DNA of 64,000 bases from Fontibacillus phaseoli (lineage in GTDB: Bacteria; Bacillota; Bacilli; Paenibacillales; Paenibacillaceae), in NCBI RefSeq assembly GCF_003337355.1, contig NZ_QPJW01000004.1:62001-126000 (forward strand), written 5' to 3'. Of this stretch, positions 63,886 to 64,000 are shown in pieces; positions within the stretch are counted from its first letter, which is position 1, and each line of letters opens with the position of its first letter. A program made the position numbers and the translations under genes. Below the pieces are notes generated by a model. That model ran no database searches, had not been told where the DNA came from, and saw only the letters and a program-made list of their open reading frames with translations.

Positions 63886-64000
63886 ATGGCGGGAAGACAA
63901 CTGGCCAACAAATGGCTGAAAACGGAAGCGCTATTGAGAAACGCGTACGTGGCCGCCCACATACCGCATACCCGAATGTATAGTGCAGAGTCGCTTAAAA
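63886..64000 (+). CDS. Start of an unknown gene (3' end outside the window)
   Basis: An ATG with AAAGGGGATG upstream opens 38 codons that remain open at the window end. The N-terminus (MAGRQLANKWLKTEALLR) is basic and helical. No family can be assigned from this piece. Confidence 0.6.
   Translation, partial: MAGRQLANKWLKTEALLRNAYVAAHIPHTRMYSAESLK

Overview
The window reads as a chromosomal segment of an endospore-forming Firmicute, most probably Paenibacillus or a close relative. The reasons are the SLH-anchored cell-wall protein at the left edge, the sporulation genes (yunB, lytH, ylbJ, an alpha/beta SASP), Bacillus-type conserved pairs (yutD, yuzB, yutJ, nfuA/yutI, yppC-like), a T-box and a SAM-I riboswitch, frequent TTG starts behind strong AGGAGG sites, and roughly 50% GC coding sequence. 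The genus is inference from gene content and style; no database search was possible.

Layout. 1-5.2 kb: end of an SLH surface protein, a frameshifted AraC regulator and a GH36 alpha-galactosidase. 5.7-9.1 kb: yunB, lytH, lipA, yutD, flanked by two intergenic repeat clusters. 9.6-13.2 kb: S41 protease, NAD kinase and YlbJ on the minus strand. 13.4-18.2 kb: a 31-residue membrane peptide, truncated haemoglobin, DUF2225-like protein, YycC, oligoendopeptidase F and a copper-amine-oxidase-N-like secreted protein. 18.3-26.8 kb: a divergent cluster joining N-acetylmannosamine-6-P epimerase and a ROK kinase with an FAD oxidoreductase, permease, hydantoinase/oxoprolinase-type protein, ImmA/IrrE-like zincin and RpiR regulator. 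This is the best candidate here for an undescribed pathway. 27-36 kb: SASP, aldose epimerase, T-box-trpS, ctaB-sco, Toprim protein, MFS transporter and a transglutaminase-like membrane protein. 36.3-40.7 kb: a class B PBP whose middle is compositionally different, followed by 2.3 kb of AT-rich, gene-poor DNA with one small secreted protein.

40.7-44.4 kb: mntABCD manganese ABC importer behind a possible MntR box. 44.6-46 kb: lipoproteins, one frameshifted, plus a gene fragment. 46-51.2 kb: HAD phosphatase, DUF456 protein, MurJ/SpoVB-type flippase, DUF2515-like protein and thioredoxin. 51.4-57.2 kb: ctaA, a HEPN-like protein, SAM riboswitch-metNIQ and an SDR. 57.3-60.7 kb: an iron-sulfur/redox block (nfuA, yuzB, yutJ, mqnE, iscA-like). 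MqnE implies menaquinone synthesis by the futalosine route. 61-64 kb: lipoprotein, two truncated gene remnants meeting at a hairpin, an AI-2E-type exporter and small membrane proteins.

Functional links: ctaB, sco and ctaA together serve haem A synthesis and CuA assembly of an aa3-type oxidase, fed by menaquinone (MqnE) and NADH dehydrogenase-like YutJ. LytH, YlbJ, YunB and SASP belong to sporulation. Two genes carry single-base deletions that split otherwise convincing reading frames, so either gene decay or residual assembly indels must be considered. I saw no tRNA, rRNA, CRISPR array, intact insertion sequence or prophage module.
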